Below, one piece after another: positions 1 to 9,875 of a DNA stretch of 64,000 nt. The first letter of the stretch is position 1; each line of letters starts with the position of its first letter. The notes under the pieces are model-generated. The model did not search any database and was not told the origin of the DNA. It saw nothing but the letters and a program-made list of their open reading frames with translations. The stretch is from Meira nashicola (lineage: Eukaryota > Basidiomycota > Exobasidiomycetes > Exobasidiales > Brachybasidiaceae): contig BCJU01000001.1 of the NCBI GenBank assembly GCA_001600355.1, positions 1,509,178 to 1,573,177 of the forward strand, read 5' to 3'. Position numbers and translations under genes: made by a program.

Positions 1-354
1 TATGGACTGTGAACTAGGTAGATATAAGAGAGTTACAGCACAATAAATATATCTTTTAGTTAATATATCCTTTCTCGGGGCTATACAGAATATGCATATT
101 ATCAATGATCATGATTTTTCACATTCATCATTATCTTTACTGGTAACATTTCGGGTATTATTCCATGCTTGCTTTCGTTTTCTATCTTGACCACTTTAAC
201 GTATATGTTGAAAAGATTTGTTGGATCAAATAATAATAAAGCGAGAAATTTTATAATATACGCCTCTTTAAATAACAACGTCAAGCCTTAAGAAATAGTG
301 CATTGCCTGCCGGGGCTAAACACACGGCGCTGTGGCAATACAGAGTTATAATAA
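1..354. other. left-edge intergenic stretch, no gene seen
   Basis: This AT-rich stretch lies downstream (3') of the minus-strand secreted-protein gene. The only open frames are about 60 codons long and show no domain, signal peptide or codon pattern. I see no tRNA, repeat or element. It probably holds the 3' UTR of the gene to its right. Confidence 0.5.
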
Positions 355-1059
355 TCAAACTCGTTTATTATTGTTATTTGCTGCTTGAACTCCTTCCAAC
401 TTTTTTTTCGCTCTATGTTGCCTATGTCGAATTTTATCTTTTTCTCTCATTTTTTCGAGTTCTTCAATCTGTTTTGGTGTTGCTTCTTCATTATCAACAA
501 GAGTTCTTAATTTATTCAACTTAGTACTTCTATAATTTGAATACCCCGTAAGTTTTTTAAGTCGATCCTTTTTTTTCATTTCTTTTTCACGTTTTTGTTG
601 TTTTTGATAAATTTGACTTTCTTCATTTGAATTCGAAAGATTTAACAATGATTTTTGTATTGCTTCTCTTTCACGTCTTCTATCATAGTATTCTTTCTTT
701 TTACGTTTGAATCTTTCAGGATCATTTTTTTGTAATAACCATTTTCGTTTTGCATCTTGTAAACCTTTATATGTTTTAGCATTTGATTTAAAACTTTCAT
801 CAACTATTATAATTGGCTTTCTTTTCCCTGCTTTAGTATTTTTAGTTGGCTGCTGTTTATCTTTAAAAAGTACTTTATCATGATATTCTTGCCATTCAGA
901 ATCTTTATCAATTTCAACTATATCATCAAAGTTTGACCAATTTATACCTTGTTGATGCTGATGAACAGATGGAGTTGTGTGGAGACCATTTCTTGGTGGT
1001 GAATTGCCAGTCTGAGCTCTTGAATAAGCTATTAAAACTACCAACAAAACACCTATCAT
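355..1059 (-). CDS. small secreted Lys/Arg-rich protein with IVEID motif
   Basis: A 234-residue protein that I do not recognise. The ATG at 1059 is followed by a hydrophobic stretch typical of a signal peptide (MIGVLLVVLIAYSRAQ, cleavage likely after Ala or Gln near residue 16). The frame continues upstream only from a TTG codon. The mature part begins with a short neutral or acidic region holding W-S-x-F-x-D-I-V-E-I-D (907-939), followed by Trp-Gln. It then becomes strongly basic and probably helical, with many KR, KKK and RRR runs that resemble nuclear-localisation or Kex2-type sites. It has no cysteine in the mature part. A clear paralogue lies at 9044-9875 on the same strand. A secreted effector-like or cell-wall role is inference; no catalytic domain is visible. 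Confidence 0.75.
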   Translation of the reverse strand: MIGVLLVVLIAYSRAQTGNSPPRNGLHTTPSVHQHQQGINWSNFDDIVEIDKDSEWQEYHDKVLFKDKQQPTKNTKAGKRKPIIIVDESFKSNAKTYKGLQDAKRKWLLQKNDPERFKRKKKEYYDRRREREAIQKSLLNLSNSNEESQIYQKQQKREKEMKKKDRLKKLTGYSNYRSTKLNKLRTLVDNEEATPKQIEELEKMREKDKIRHRQHRAKKKLEGVQAANNNNKRV

Positions 1060-1415
1060 ATTCTTCTGTCTAGCCAATTTGGTAGCTTGGGATCTGGGTA
1101 TATTCAACTCGAAAATTAGTTGTGCAACTCAGAACTTTCAATGTACAATGTTCGGGGCTTAAGCGGGCTTTCAAAAATGGTACAGTTAAAAAATGTCAAA
1201 GTGTAAGAATACTCGTGTCTCTTTTTTCACAGCATTAAATCTCAAAAAGAATCATATTTGGTAAGCATATTTCAAAGAGCAAAAAAAGAAAAAAAAGGGG
1301 GAAACAAGAGCAGAGAAGACGAAAAAAAAGCACGCAAAAAAATAAGCACAAACCTTGCTTTAGAAAAAAAAAGAGTGGGTATACCTAATATGATGATAAT
1401 TGAGTGTTGCATTAT
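1060..1415. promoter_or_regulatory. promoter region with polypurine tract
   Basis: This interval separates the start of the secreted-protein gene (minus) from the stop of the kinase gene (minus), so it must contain the former's promoter and the latter's 3' end. From about 1272 to 1376 the plus strand is almost entirely A and G with several A runs, which makes a pyrimidine-rich tract on the coding strand. CT-rich tracts are common in fungal promoters. No gene is seen. Confidence 0.4.
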
Positions 1416-3824
1416 TCAAGCCAATACGTTCCAACGACTGCGAAGACCTTCCATCCATCTTCCGTATAGCAGATCGGCAATCGGACTTCGATAAGCATTA
1501 TTCGCCTGTTCTTCACGCTCTTCCTCCTCACGTTTAGAACGCCAATCGGGTGATAACTTTTGACGGAAAGTCATAGAAAGATTATCGCGGGCTTGATCAT
1601 TATCATTCATGCTTAGCAAAAGGTCAACGATGGTAGAATAAGCTAATTTAGGATTTGCTTTGCTAAGATCATCAAATCCTTTTGAAATCATTTCAAGTGC
1701 TTCGATAGAAGATGCTTCAAGATCGTCATCTTTAGCACGATCCAAAGCAGGCAAGATCACATCTCTCACCATCGCCCTTCCTGCCTGTCCGCTGTCTTGG
1801 AATGTATCAACTTTGCTGTCCTCCGTTGCACCTCGACGCATAGGAGCACTATGTTTGAATTTATGAGATTCATTGAACAAATTCTCGTGGCCGTCCTGAC
1901 TTTCTACACCTAATCCAATCGCTTCGGACGGTTGCTTGGAAATCGAACCTATAAAATCTTTACTGATACGAGCAGAACCATTTTGATCAAATCGCTTCAC
2001 AGGTCGGATAGTATCCATCCCATTTGCCACATCGCCTGCTTTGAGAATTGTACCATTGATATCATGTCTTTCGTTCCAGCTGCTTCTACGTGTACCCTTT
2101 TTGCGTTGGCTTCCGTTTGTTAAATTGATGGAAGATTGAGAAGGAGGAGGTGCAAGTGAAGCTGGCTTGCCGCCTAACGTATTTTGAAGATTGCGGACAT
2201 GTATTGATCCATTCGGTTCACGGCTTCCGCTAGCCGAAGTGGCAGCAGTTGTACTGCTTTCAGCATCCACACTTGATGACAAAACATCAGAAGAAGAAGC
2301 ATGCGAAGATTCGCCCTCATCGTTTGACTCGTAAGGGCTTCGATTGACAGATGATTCTTTTATCGAAACAGCAGCTAAATCTGAATTATGCCTGCTCTCC
2401 ATCGCACCCATTAATTCACCAGCAGGTCTAGCTTCAAGACGAACGGTGCCATAGCCTTCACGTTCTTCGCCATCTTCTGGAGGTCCTCTTCCTTTTGCTT
2501 GCCAGACGTTCACATCTATTTCGTCACCATCGTCTTCGTCATCAATATCAGCTCCTTGTAATCCTAGAAGAACCGAAGCACGCGATCTTGTTGTATCGAA
2601 TTGCCAATCGCTCATCATTGTTCCGTTCATAGTGGTATTTGTTAAATCGGTAGCCTGTTTCAAATGATCACGAACGATAGCGCCTCCTCTTTCCGCTCCT
2701 CGCGAGCGCCATTCAGTATGACGCTCTATTAGTTCGGTCAATGTGGACGTCTTACGAGCGTATTTGATAAATCGATGATTAAGCAATTCGCGTGTAGTAG
2801 GTCTGTGTTTTGGGTCTTTGATCAAACAAAGATCCACAAAATCTTTGAAAGCTGAGGAAAAGTTGCCTTCTAGGGTTGGTGCTTTGGCTTTAGGGATCAA
2901 GAACAAAACACGCATCGGATGGTATTCCGCTAGCGGTGGCTCGCCCTTTGCCATCTCAATTGCAGTGATACCTAAAGACCAAAGATCAGCTTTAAAATCG
3001 TAACCTGCCTGTCTGATCACTTCCGGTGCCATCCAAAATGGTGTCCCAACAAAAGTGTTTCTCCTAGATTTGTTGTTGGAAAGTTGTGCAGCAACACCAA
3101 AATCAGCAAGCTTTACTCTTCCTGACGCTGACAGTAAAACATTGGCTGCTTTGATATCACGGTGAATTTTGCCTTCCGAATGTAGATAATCAAGACCCAT
3201 CAAAAGCTCACGACAAATTATTGCGATATGACTCTCAGAGAAGGGACCTGCTTTCAATAAATCCAAGCAAGATCCTCCGGCTAGGTATTCCATAATGATC
3301 CAGAGCTTATATCCTTTGACAAAGCTACCATAGTACCTTGTCACAAAGTCACTGTCGCATTGAGCTAAATGAGCGATTTCCATTTGGATTTCGCTAATGT
3401 CATCATCAGAATCTTCCAAGTCAATCTGTTTGATGGCAACGATTTGCTTTGTCTCTTTGTGCATGGCCCTATATACCGTTCCAAAACTTCCCGTCCCTAG
3501 CTTTTCCAATAGAACATATTGATCTGCTAGTCTTTGTCCATTAGCAATCGGTTGTGGTGCGATAGGTCTGATGGATTGAGCCACAGAGACTGGCCGCGAT
3601 GATGAAGGTCCTATTGGTGAATTTGGGCTAGAGATTGTGCGTGATGTTTGTGGAGAGCTGGCTGCTTCTGTGAAACTCTGAGATACTGAAGAGGATGTAG
3701 ACGAGGATGGAATTCGATCGGTTGGTGATTGATTAGAATTACTTCTACTGCGTGACGGCAAACCTGAAGAACTCCGTCTTGGAGATAAGAGTGGTGATCG
3801 CGTTGGCAATGCGATGTTTGGCAT
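1416..3824 (-). CDS. Ste20-family germinal-centre kinase (Don3/Nak1-like)
   Basis: An 802-residue Ser/Thr kinase of the GCK/MST class. The N-terminal ~100 residues are Ser/Pro-rich. The kinase domain follows at ~102-355 with a Gly-rich loop (GTGSFGTVY), the catalytic Lys in VAIKQ, HRDIKAANVLL, the DFG motif in LADFGVAAQL and the Ste20 signature GTPFWMAPEVI. The long C-terminal half is acidic and Ser-rich, with a helical segment near the end. The closest named relatives by layout are Ustilago Don3 and fission-yeast Nak1/Orb3, which act in septation and polarity upstream of or beside the NDR kinase pathway; S. cerevisiae Kic1 and Sps1 are also related. I chose the ATG at 3824 because the five upstream in-frame codons start from TTG. 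Kinase class is certain; orthology to Don3 is likely but not proven. Confidence 0.93.
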   Translation of the reverse strand: MPNIALPTRSPLLSPRRSSSGLPSRSRSNSNQSPTDRIPSSSTSSSVSQSFTEAASSPQTSRTISSPNSPIGPSSSRPVSVAQSIRPIAPQPIANGQRLADQYVLLEKLGTGSFGTVYRAMHKETKQIVAIKQIDLEDSDDDISEIQMEIAHLAQCDSDFVTRYYGSFVKGYKLWIIMEYLAGGSCLDLLKAGPFSESHIAIICRELLMGLDYLHSEGKIHRDIKAANVLLSASGRVKLADFGVAAQLSNNKSRRNTFVGTPFWMAPEVIRQAGYDFKADLWSLGITAIEMAKGEPPLAEYHPMRVLFLIPKAKAPTLEGNFSSAFKDFVDLCLIKDPKHRPTTRELLNHRFIKYARKTSTLTELIERHTEWRSRGAERGGAIVRDHLKQATDLTNTTMNGTMMSDWQFDTTRSRASVLLGLQGADIDDEDDGDEIDVNVWQAKGRGPPEDGEEREGYGTVRLEARPAGELMGAMESRHNSDLAAVSIKESSVNRSPYESNDEGESSHASSSDVLSSSVDAESSTTAATSASGSREPNGSIHVRNLQNTLGGKPASLAPPPSQSSINLTNGSQRKKGTRRSSWNERHDINGTILKAGDVANGMDTIRPVKRFDQNGSARISKDFIGSISKQPSEAIGLGVESQDGHENLFNESHKFKHSAPMRRGATEDSKVDTFQDSGQAGRAMVRDVILPALDRAKDDDLEASSIEALEMISKGFDDLSKANPKLAYSTIVDLLLSMNDNDQARDNLSMTFRQKLSPDWRSKREEEEREEQANNAYRSPIADLLYGRWMEGLRSRWNVLA

Positions 3825-5325
3825 CTTGATCGATTGCAACCGCGGCGGCGATGATGATGCTGATGTTGGTGTGATAAATGACTGAAAAGTATAATATGTA
3901 CGTCCCGCTTATGGATGTTTGATACCCCTTTTTTTATTGTGATGTAGAAACTGCTTTGGTAACTATTTACCAGTTGACCAAGCAAAAAGTAGATGTTGGT
4001 GGAGGCAGGGGAAAAAGGGGATGATTGTCGGCTTCAAAAAAGGCAAAAGAAGATATGATAAACAGGGGAATGACGGAAGACGAGGGGAAAAGAAAGAGAA
4101 AGATCGTCTTGCAGTAGTGGCTTCCTAGACTTTTTGTATGTATACAGTCGGATGTATTGTTTTTACCTGCTGCAAAGAATCCAGGAGGGTACTTACATAT
4201 TTATCAAACATAAATTCTAAGCCTGCACAAACGCGCTCTAAAAAAGAAGGTCAGGGGCCTCCTTTTCTGATTTTTCGTGCATATACACACGCGTTAAGGA
4301 CTCTGGGCTGTGTTATGGAACAGAGCGGCGCCTACGCAATCTTTATTGACATTTCAATTTTTTACGATTGAGTTGTGGAGAAAATTTAGGGTTTTAAGGA
4401 AGACTTTCTCGTCCCTACAAAAAGTTTGAAAAAGAATGGTATACGTTGCTCTAGAAAGATCACTTATAGTTGACTTGATCATAATAACTTTTCGGAATTC
4501 TTTGTTGTAAGAATTGCTTTGATAATTGATGACAAAAAATGATCATCACTGCAAAAGCCTGAATGCATGCAAGTGTTGGTCTCACAATCGCGAGAACAAA
4601 ATAAAGTGTACAGGTGGAGTGCTTGGATTGGATTAGACGCGCTGCAAGTGAGTACCCCTATTTCTCTTATCGGACTCACCGGGCTCCAAGAAAAAAAATG
4701 CAGCATTGGCGCACTGTAAATGTATGTACATACATAACCCGGAATATTAATTTATGTTCTCTCGAAATCGATTTCTTGACATTTGAAATGCGTGCCTGAG
4801 TTATTCGGATCACATCAAAAGAAAAAGTCTTATCCGAATGAGGGGTTGCGGAAGGCAAAGTGTCTTATGACTAGGTATGATGACTTCCACAACATGAGTA
4901 AATGATCTCTTATTCAATGTATCATTACACAGACTACGTATACCACATCAATGCTTATGTCCAAGAATCATACGCAAAGAACTCAGACCCTTGACCAATA
5001 ATTGTGACATTTGCCTTGCAAAACGCGAAACAAGTACCGTGTTGAGTTCACGTGGATAAGGCAAATCTGTGAATCCACAAATGAATCTCAGTTGCATTGA
5101 AAAATTAAGGTTTTATTTCACCCTTTGCTGGTGTTAAGACTTAAGTGCCCATGCGTGAGTAAGACTTTTGTGTAGACTAGACTGTACGTGCCTGGGGTGT
5201 TGTATTCTACCAATTTGAAACGGAGCAACACTTGAGAACGAGGCGCCTGCGCTTGTAGACTACATGCATTGACTATCACTTACGCATTCAATCTTTCTCC
5301 ATTCCTTAATTCATCACCAGCAAAG
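3825..5325. other. divergent intergenic region between kinase and Hook genes
   Basis: About 1.5 kb between two divergently transcribed genes, so it should carry both promoters. Open frames inside are all under 125 codons and look like chance or overlap the kinase 5' end. One ACGCGT hexamer lies at 4289-4294. I see no tRNA, repeat family or conserved peptide. Confidence 0.5.
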
Positions 5326-7911
5326 ATGGAGGATAGAGATGAATCCATAAGTAAAGGGCAAGATCCTGAAAGCTCTTCATCCCCAGAAGAGAAAGATGCA
5401 GATAACAGCGGTGCATCCTCTTTACCAAATTTGGAAGGTGAAGTACGTGCATTGACAGCATGGATACAAGCAGTTGATCAAGCAAGAGGTGCAGATAGCT
5501 TTCTAAGGAGAACAGTAGAAAATCCAGACGATCTATGTGATGGCGTTGCATTTTTTGAAATTTTGTCAACAATTGATTCAACATATTTTAGAAATCCGCA
5601 TGGAGGTGAAGTGAAGGATAATTGGATCTTGAAAACAGCAACACTCAAAAGATTATTCAAACTTGTCACTCAGTATTACATCGAAATTTTGCAACAATCG
5701 CCAAGTGCACTAGATGTTCCAGATTTGGACGCATTGGCGAGAGATGGATCCAAGCAAGATTTGTACCGGCTAGGAAGCCTAGTGATCGGAATTGCAGTGA
5801 GAAGTGATCAAGCGAACGAACATATTGCAGCTATTCAATCTTTACCGATTGAGGATCAACAACAGCTAATGTATACAATCGAGCAAGTCATGGGAGCACT
5901 ACAACCGATAGAGAGTGGAGCAGAAGATGAAACTAACAACAATCTAGATCAGACCACCAGCCATAATCTGCTCGAAGAGCAAAACGATCAGAGTGGAGCA
6001 GGCAGCGATTTGAACAGTGAAGTAACAAAAGATAAGTCTGCTGAGATGGAGAGAATATATACCGCTTTATTGGATGAGAATCGTATCTTGAAAAATTCAC
6101 TCGAAGATGCACAGGCGGAGAAAGAAGAAACAAGCAAAGAGCATACCAGGTTCCGGGAAGAAGTAGAACGTGATCGAAATGTACAAGCCGATGTCCTGAT
6201 GCGACAGGAGATTGAACGTCTGAAAGCTAGTCTACGGAGAAGTGAAGATAATCTAGCGGAAGCAGAAAGTGAAGTGGAGCGGTTGAATGCATCAGTACTG
6301 GACCTGACAAAGAAATCTGAAGAGCTGCAACGCAAGACAGAAGAGAATGCCAAGATGAAAGATGAATTGGAAGAATTACGACATGCATCGGATAAATTGC
6401 AAAGGACGGAAAATGCTATGGAAAAGTTTAAAAAGAAGCTTGAAGAGGCTTCCGAAGTGAAAAGGCAGCTAAAGACTTTGGAAGCACAAAATGCTGAATT
6501 GGTAGATAGGAATGCAGCGGTGGAAGACGAGTATAAGCGGGTAGCGCATTTTAAGCCTTTGATGGATTCGTACAAGGAACAGATCTCTGATCTAGAAACA
6601 AAAGCCTCCAATTTACAAAGAGATCTCAACTCTGCACGCTATGATAATGAGCAAGTTTCCGCTAAACTTCGGGCAACAGAGGAAGCACGCACGAAGGAAA
6701 AGGAAGAATTAGATCTGTATCAAGAACGTATTCAAGAGCTTGAATTGGGTGGTTCAGTGGCCAAACAAAGAGCAAGTACAGGAGGTGTGAATGGATCGGA
6801 TGGCTTGACTTCAAGTACTGATCTGGGAAGCGATGAAGATGTTGATGAGAATCTAGAAGATGCAATGAGTGGAACAACTATGGCAGGTTTGAAGATTCAA
6901 GTACGTAAACTAGCACGAGAGCTCAAAGTAGCACAATCAAACAAAGCAGATGCAAGTAGGCTGCTCGTTGTTGAGAACTTATTGCAAGATGCCAACAAGA
7001 TGAAAGAGCGTTACGAACGTGATTATCTCAAGGAATACCAAAAGAACATGAAGATACAGAAACAAATGAACGCTATTCAGGAAGGCAAGTCTGATCTGGG
7101 TGATGGGGCGGAAGCAAACATCGCACTTCGAATGCGACTGAATGAGACGGTGGAGGAGTTGGACAAGACGAAGAAAGCTTTGGGCGACTTGGAAGTAGAG
7201 CACGAGCAAACGAGGAAAGAGTTGACGATTGCCAAATCAGATCTCACTTTGGTGGATAAGGATAAGTTGGAGATGATCGAAGAGGTGCGTGCTGAAGTGA
7301 ATGTAGAGAAAGCTGAATTGGAGAGAACGATGAAGCAGCTTCAAGAAGACAAAGCCTCGAAAGAAGAACAGATACGAATGCAACTTTCGCAAATCAACAC
7401 ACTTTTAATGGAAAAGGTTGATTTGCAAAATGATAGTATCGAACAACGCGATGGTGCACTTCAACGTGAATTAGAGATGGGGGATTTACGTTTGAACGCA
7501 CAAGGAAAAGCTGATAAAGAATTGATGGCAAAGAGCGAAGAACAAATCAAAACGCTACAAGAGAAATTACAGAAAGCACGAACGTTTATTCGTCAACAAG
7601 ACAAGATGATTAAAGACGCTGCTAATGCGAAAGCCAAAGGACAAATTGCACCGGAAGAATTAGTGAGACGTGCTAAATCATTGGAACAAGAAAATAAAGT
7701 CTTGAGACATGAGCAAAGATTGATCAGTTCAGTTTATTACGATCTCAAACAAAGAGAGGTTCGCAATGCTATCAATTCATCTGGCGCTCTTTCTAGTTCA
7801 AGTAGAGCACAGACAAAAGCTGCAATCGATGTCAACGGTTTGAGGCCCAAAAGTTGGCTTATGCAGCAGCGCACACAATTGGCCGGAGGGATCAATTTAG
7901 CCCGACGATGA
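5326..7911 (+). CDS. HOK1: Hook protein, dynein/kinesin early-endosome adaptor
   Basis: An 861-residue protein. It begins with an acidic Ser-rich leader, then a Hook domain at ~40-190 (helical, recognisable by ALTAWIQAV, DDLCDGVAFFEIL and NWILKTATLKRLFKLV). Heptad-rich coiled coil runs from about residue 240 to 840, interrupted near 490-530 by a Ser/Gly/Asp-rich hinge. In filamentous fungi Hook (HookA, Hok1) recruits dynein-dynactin and kinesin-3 to early endosomes through its N- and C-terminal regions; length and layout match. The ATG at 5326 is used because the longer frame begins at TTG. The p150Glued gene, which encodes a subunit of its dynactin partner, lies 2.3 kb further right on the same strand. 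No intron is needed. Confidence 0.93.
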   Translation: MEDRDESISKGQDPESSSSPEEKDADNSGASSLPNLEGEVRALTAWIQAVDQARGADSFLRRTVENPDDLCDGVAFFEILSTIDSTYFRNPHGGEVKDNWILKTATLKRLFKLVTQYYIEILQQSPSALDVPDLDALARDGSKQDLYRLGSLVIGIAVRSDQANEHIAAIQSLPIEDQQQLMYTIEQVMGALQPIESGAEDETNNNLDQTTSHNLLEEQNDQSGAGSDLNSEVTKDKSAEMERIYTALLDENRILKNSLEDAQAEKEETSKEHTRFREEVERDRNVQADVLMRQEIERLKASLRRSEDNLAEAESEVERLNASVLDLTKKSEELQRKTEENAKMKDELEELRHASDKLQRTENAMEKFKKKLEEASEVKRQLKTLEAQNAELVDRNAAVEDEYKRVAHFKPLMDSYKEQISDLETKASNLQRDLNSARYDNEQVSAKLRATEEARTKEKEELDLYQERIQELELGGSVAKQRASTGGVNGSDGLTSSTDLGSDEDVDENLEDAMSGTTMAGLKIQVRKLARELKVAQSNKADASRLLVVENLLQDANKMKERYERDYLKEYQKNMKIQKQMNAIQEGKSDLGDGAEANIALRMRLNETVEELDKTKKALGDLEVEHEQTRKELTIAKSDLTLVDKDKLEMIEEVRAEVNVEKAELERTMKQLQEDKASKEEQIRMQLSQINTLLMEKVDLQNDSIEQRDGALQRELEMGDLRLNAQGKADKELMAKSEEQIKTLQEKLQKARTFIRQQDKMIKDAANAKAKGQIAPEELVRRAKSLEQENKVLRHEQRLISSVYYDLKQREVRNAINSSGALSSSSRAQTKAAIDVNGLRPKSWLMQQRTQLAGGINLARR

Positions 7912-8095
7912 GTGATCGATGCTATTTTTGCTTCGAGAGCTTCTTAGATATACCCATAAATCATATACCACGTATACCTGCTTAATCTTTGCCAAAATTA
8001 CCAATGTATAGTGTAAGAAAATAGAAGATGATTTGTTTTAAGAATCGCATTTTAGTCGGTGCAAATGTACACAATCACTGTATTTATTTTTCGGC

Positions 8096-8692
8096 TTAGA
8101 GCTTTCCATATGCAAGCTCAGCTGAGGAGACATTGACCTCACCAGGTGAGCTTTCGATCTGTGGCAGGAGAAGGAGAAAAGGTTAAGAGAAAGTCAGCAA
8201 TTATCCTTACTCATAAATATTCTGTTTGTAGATACTCACGTCAAGGCTCTTGATCTTCAAATCATCAGCAATGAGAACGTAACGGGCAGTACGGATACCC
8301 AAACCATGTGCAGAAGCATCAACGGTTGCATCGATACCTTTTGAGAATTGCAAATCGACATCGGTAGCAAAGTGAACTTCATCTTTACCGCCGAGAGAAG
8401 TTCTCCAAGCAGATTGAACGAAAGGATCGTTTGCAGCAATGATCCAAATTTCATAACCTTTTTCGGCAAACTTTTTGGCATCCTTTACGAAACCTGGAGC
8501 GTGATTTCCATGACAAGTAGGTGTAAAACTACCTGGAACGGCAACAATGACAACTTTTTTGCCTTTGAATGCTTCATGTGTTTGAACTTTACGTGGAGGT
8601 CCAGCACAAGCTTTTGGATCATCCAAAGCAGGAGTGTATGGCACTTCAGCAAATGTTGCTTGAGGGATTTCTTTACCAACAAAAGCGCTCAT
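8096..8692 (-). CDS. type II (Prx5/Ahp1-like) peroxiredoxin, two exons
   Basis: A 171-residue thioredoxin-fold peroxidase, related to Ahp1, Pmp20 and the fungal allergens Asp f 3 and Mal f 3. It reduces hydrogen peroxide and alkyl hydroperoxides. Exon 1 is 8240-8692 and exon 2 is 8096-8158. The intron 8159-8239 (81 nt) has GTGAGT and CAG borders and a CTGAC-type branch point. The peroxidatic cysteine is Cys60 in PGSFTPTC, and Cys29 is placed like the resolving cysteine of Ahp1. Exon 2 supplies only 20 residues ending in Gly-Lys-Leu, which resembles a weak PTS1 peroxisomal signal. Without splicing the frame stops within the intron and the protein ends differently. The start at 8692 gives the usual family N-terminus. 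Confidence 0.95.
8159..8239 (-). other. spliceosomal intron of peroxiredoxin gene
   Basis: GTGAGT donor at 8239 and CAG acceptor ending at 8159. Removal keeps the frame and restores the conserved C-terminal end of the family. It sits directly before the final 20 codons. Confidence 0.88.
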
Positions 8693-9043
8693 GATTGAAA
8701 TTTTTGATTGAAAGAAGAGGTAGAAATGATTATTATGGTGGTAGTGAAAGTGGTTGAAGAGAATGACATCAAGCTTTATACAAAAGTGTAATGCTGTACG
8801 CAAACTTACGGAACGGCGAATGGAGGAGAAACTTCTCGGCGCATGGGCCAGCGTGCTTAAAAAATAGAGTGAGTAAAACAGTGCCTTTTTCTACCAATTC
8901 GGATGTAAGCATTTTCCCATTTATCTTGTGGCAGTCAGCACGCGCGTTTTTAGCTCATTTACGCCAACAATTCGTCAATCAGCATTTATTATTATGCAGG
9001 TCACAGCAATTCAAATGCCGAATCGGAAATATGTGTACATGTA
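8693..9043. other. intergenic: peroxiredoxin promoter and 3' side of secreted paralogue
   Basis: About 350 bases. They lie upstream of the minus-strand peroxiredoxin and downstream of the minus-strand secreted paralogue. A 92-codon open frame crosses it but has no recognisable content. No other element is seen. Confidence 0.4.
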
Positions 9044-9875
9044 CTAGAATAGGTCACCCGAGCGGTTAGGAACAGCCGTCGGCAGGCTTAAAAATATTCT
9101 AGAACGAGGGGGCTGAGCATGTATGTAATAGATGATACGGTGAGCAAGAATAATACTTTTATCCAACATTTGACGTTCGCTGTTTGTGATAGTTGAAGCC
9201 ACTTGACCTTTTGGAACGACTCCTTTTAGAGCCGCCCGTTCTTTCCTCCTTGTCAATTTCGTCTTTTCTCGATAATCTTGCAAGAATTTCAAATCATTTT
9301 CAGTAGCTTTACCTTCTTTCTGTAACTTTTTGATTTCATTTAATCTTTGCATTTTAGGGCTAGAATATCCGCCACATTTGCTTTTTACTGATTTGCTGTA
9401 TTGTTGTCTGGCTTGCTTTGCACGTAATATCAAAGCTGCTTTTTCACTTTCTGTTAATTTTGATAACATATTTGTTTTCCACTTTCGATTCCATTCATTT
9501 CTCTTTTTTCTATGTGCTTGCTCTGCTACCGGATCAGATTTTCGACTTTTTTTTGCTGTTTTCAAGGTAAATCTTTCGTTTCAATCTATCTTCGACTGAG
9601 CTGCGAAATCTTTTCTTGGGAGATTTCTTCTTGTCACGTTCAGTATCTTGTGAAATTTTAGCATCCTTTCGTTCTTTATTAGCACTTTGAATATCATCTT
9701 GCCAACTTGGATCGAAATGATCTATTTCCACGATGTCACTCAAACCTGACCAACTTCCTTGACTTGTATTGTCAAGTGTGGGTGATTCACCTGTCGGAAT
9801 GCAATAGACAAAGTTTTTAGCGATTAAAAATATGACAGGGATACTCAAAATGCATTTCCATGAAATAATTATCAT
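9044..9875 (-). pseudogene. frameshifted paralogue of the IVEID secreted basic protein
   Basis: Two overlapping minus-strand frames together match the protein encoded at 355-1059. The first (9534-9875) starts at ATG 9875 with a signal peptide ending near VYCIP and carries W-S-x-L-x-D-I-V-E-I-D (9720-9752) followed by Trp-Gln. The second (9044 to about 9560) holds the basic helical C-terminal half, including a GYS.....LN segment also present in the other copy; it has no ATG of its own at the junction. The frames meet at a run of eight A on the coding strand (9547-9554), where a one-base difference would join them. Homology to the other copy is continuous across this point. It may be a pseudogene, a sequencing error in the homopolymer or a slippage site. 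No intron with GT-AG borders of reasonable size explains the change. Confidence 0.6.

Noticed and set aside
4138..4860. Several 60-77-codon open frames in the kinase-Hook intergenic region
   Set aside because: They overlap on both strands, lack domain or signal features and show no coding-like composition.
5988..6629. A 213-codon minus-strand open frame inside the Hook gene
   Set aside because: It is the antisense shadow of a biased coiled-coil coding region; Ser/Leu-rich composition follows from Glu/Lys-rich codons.
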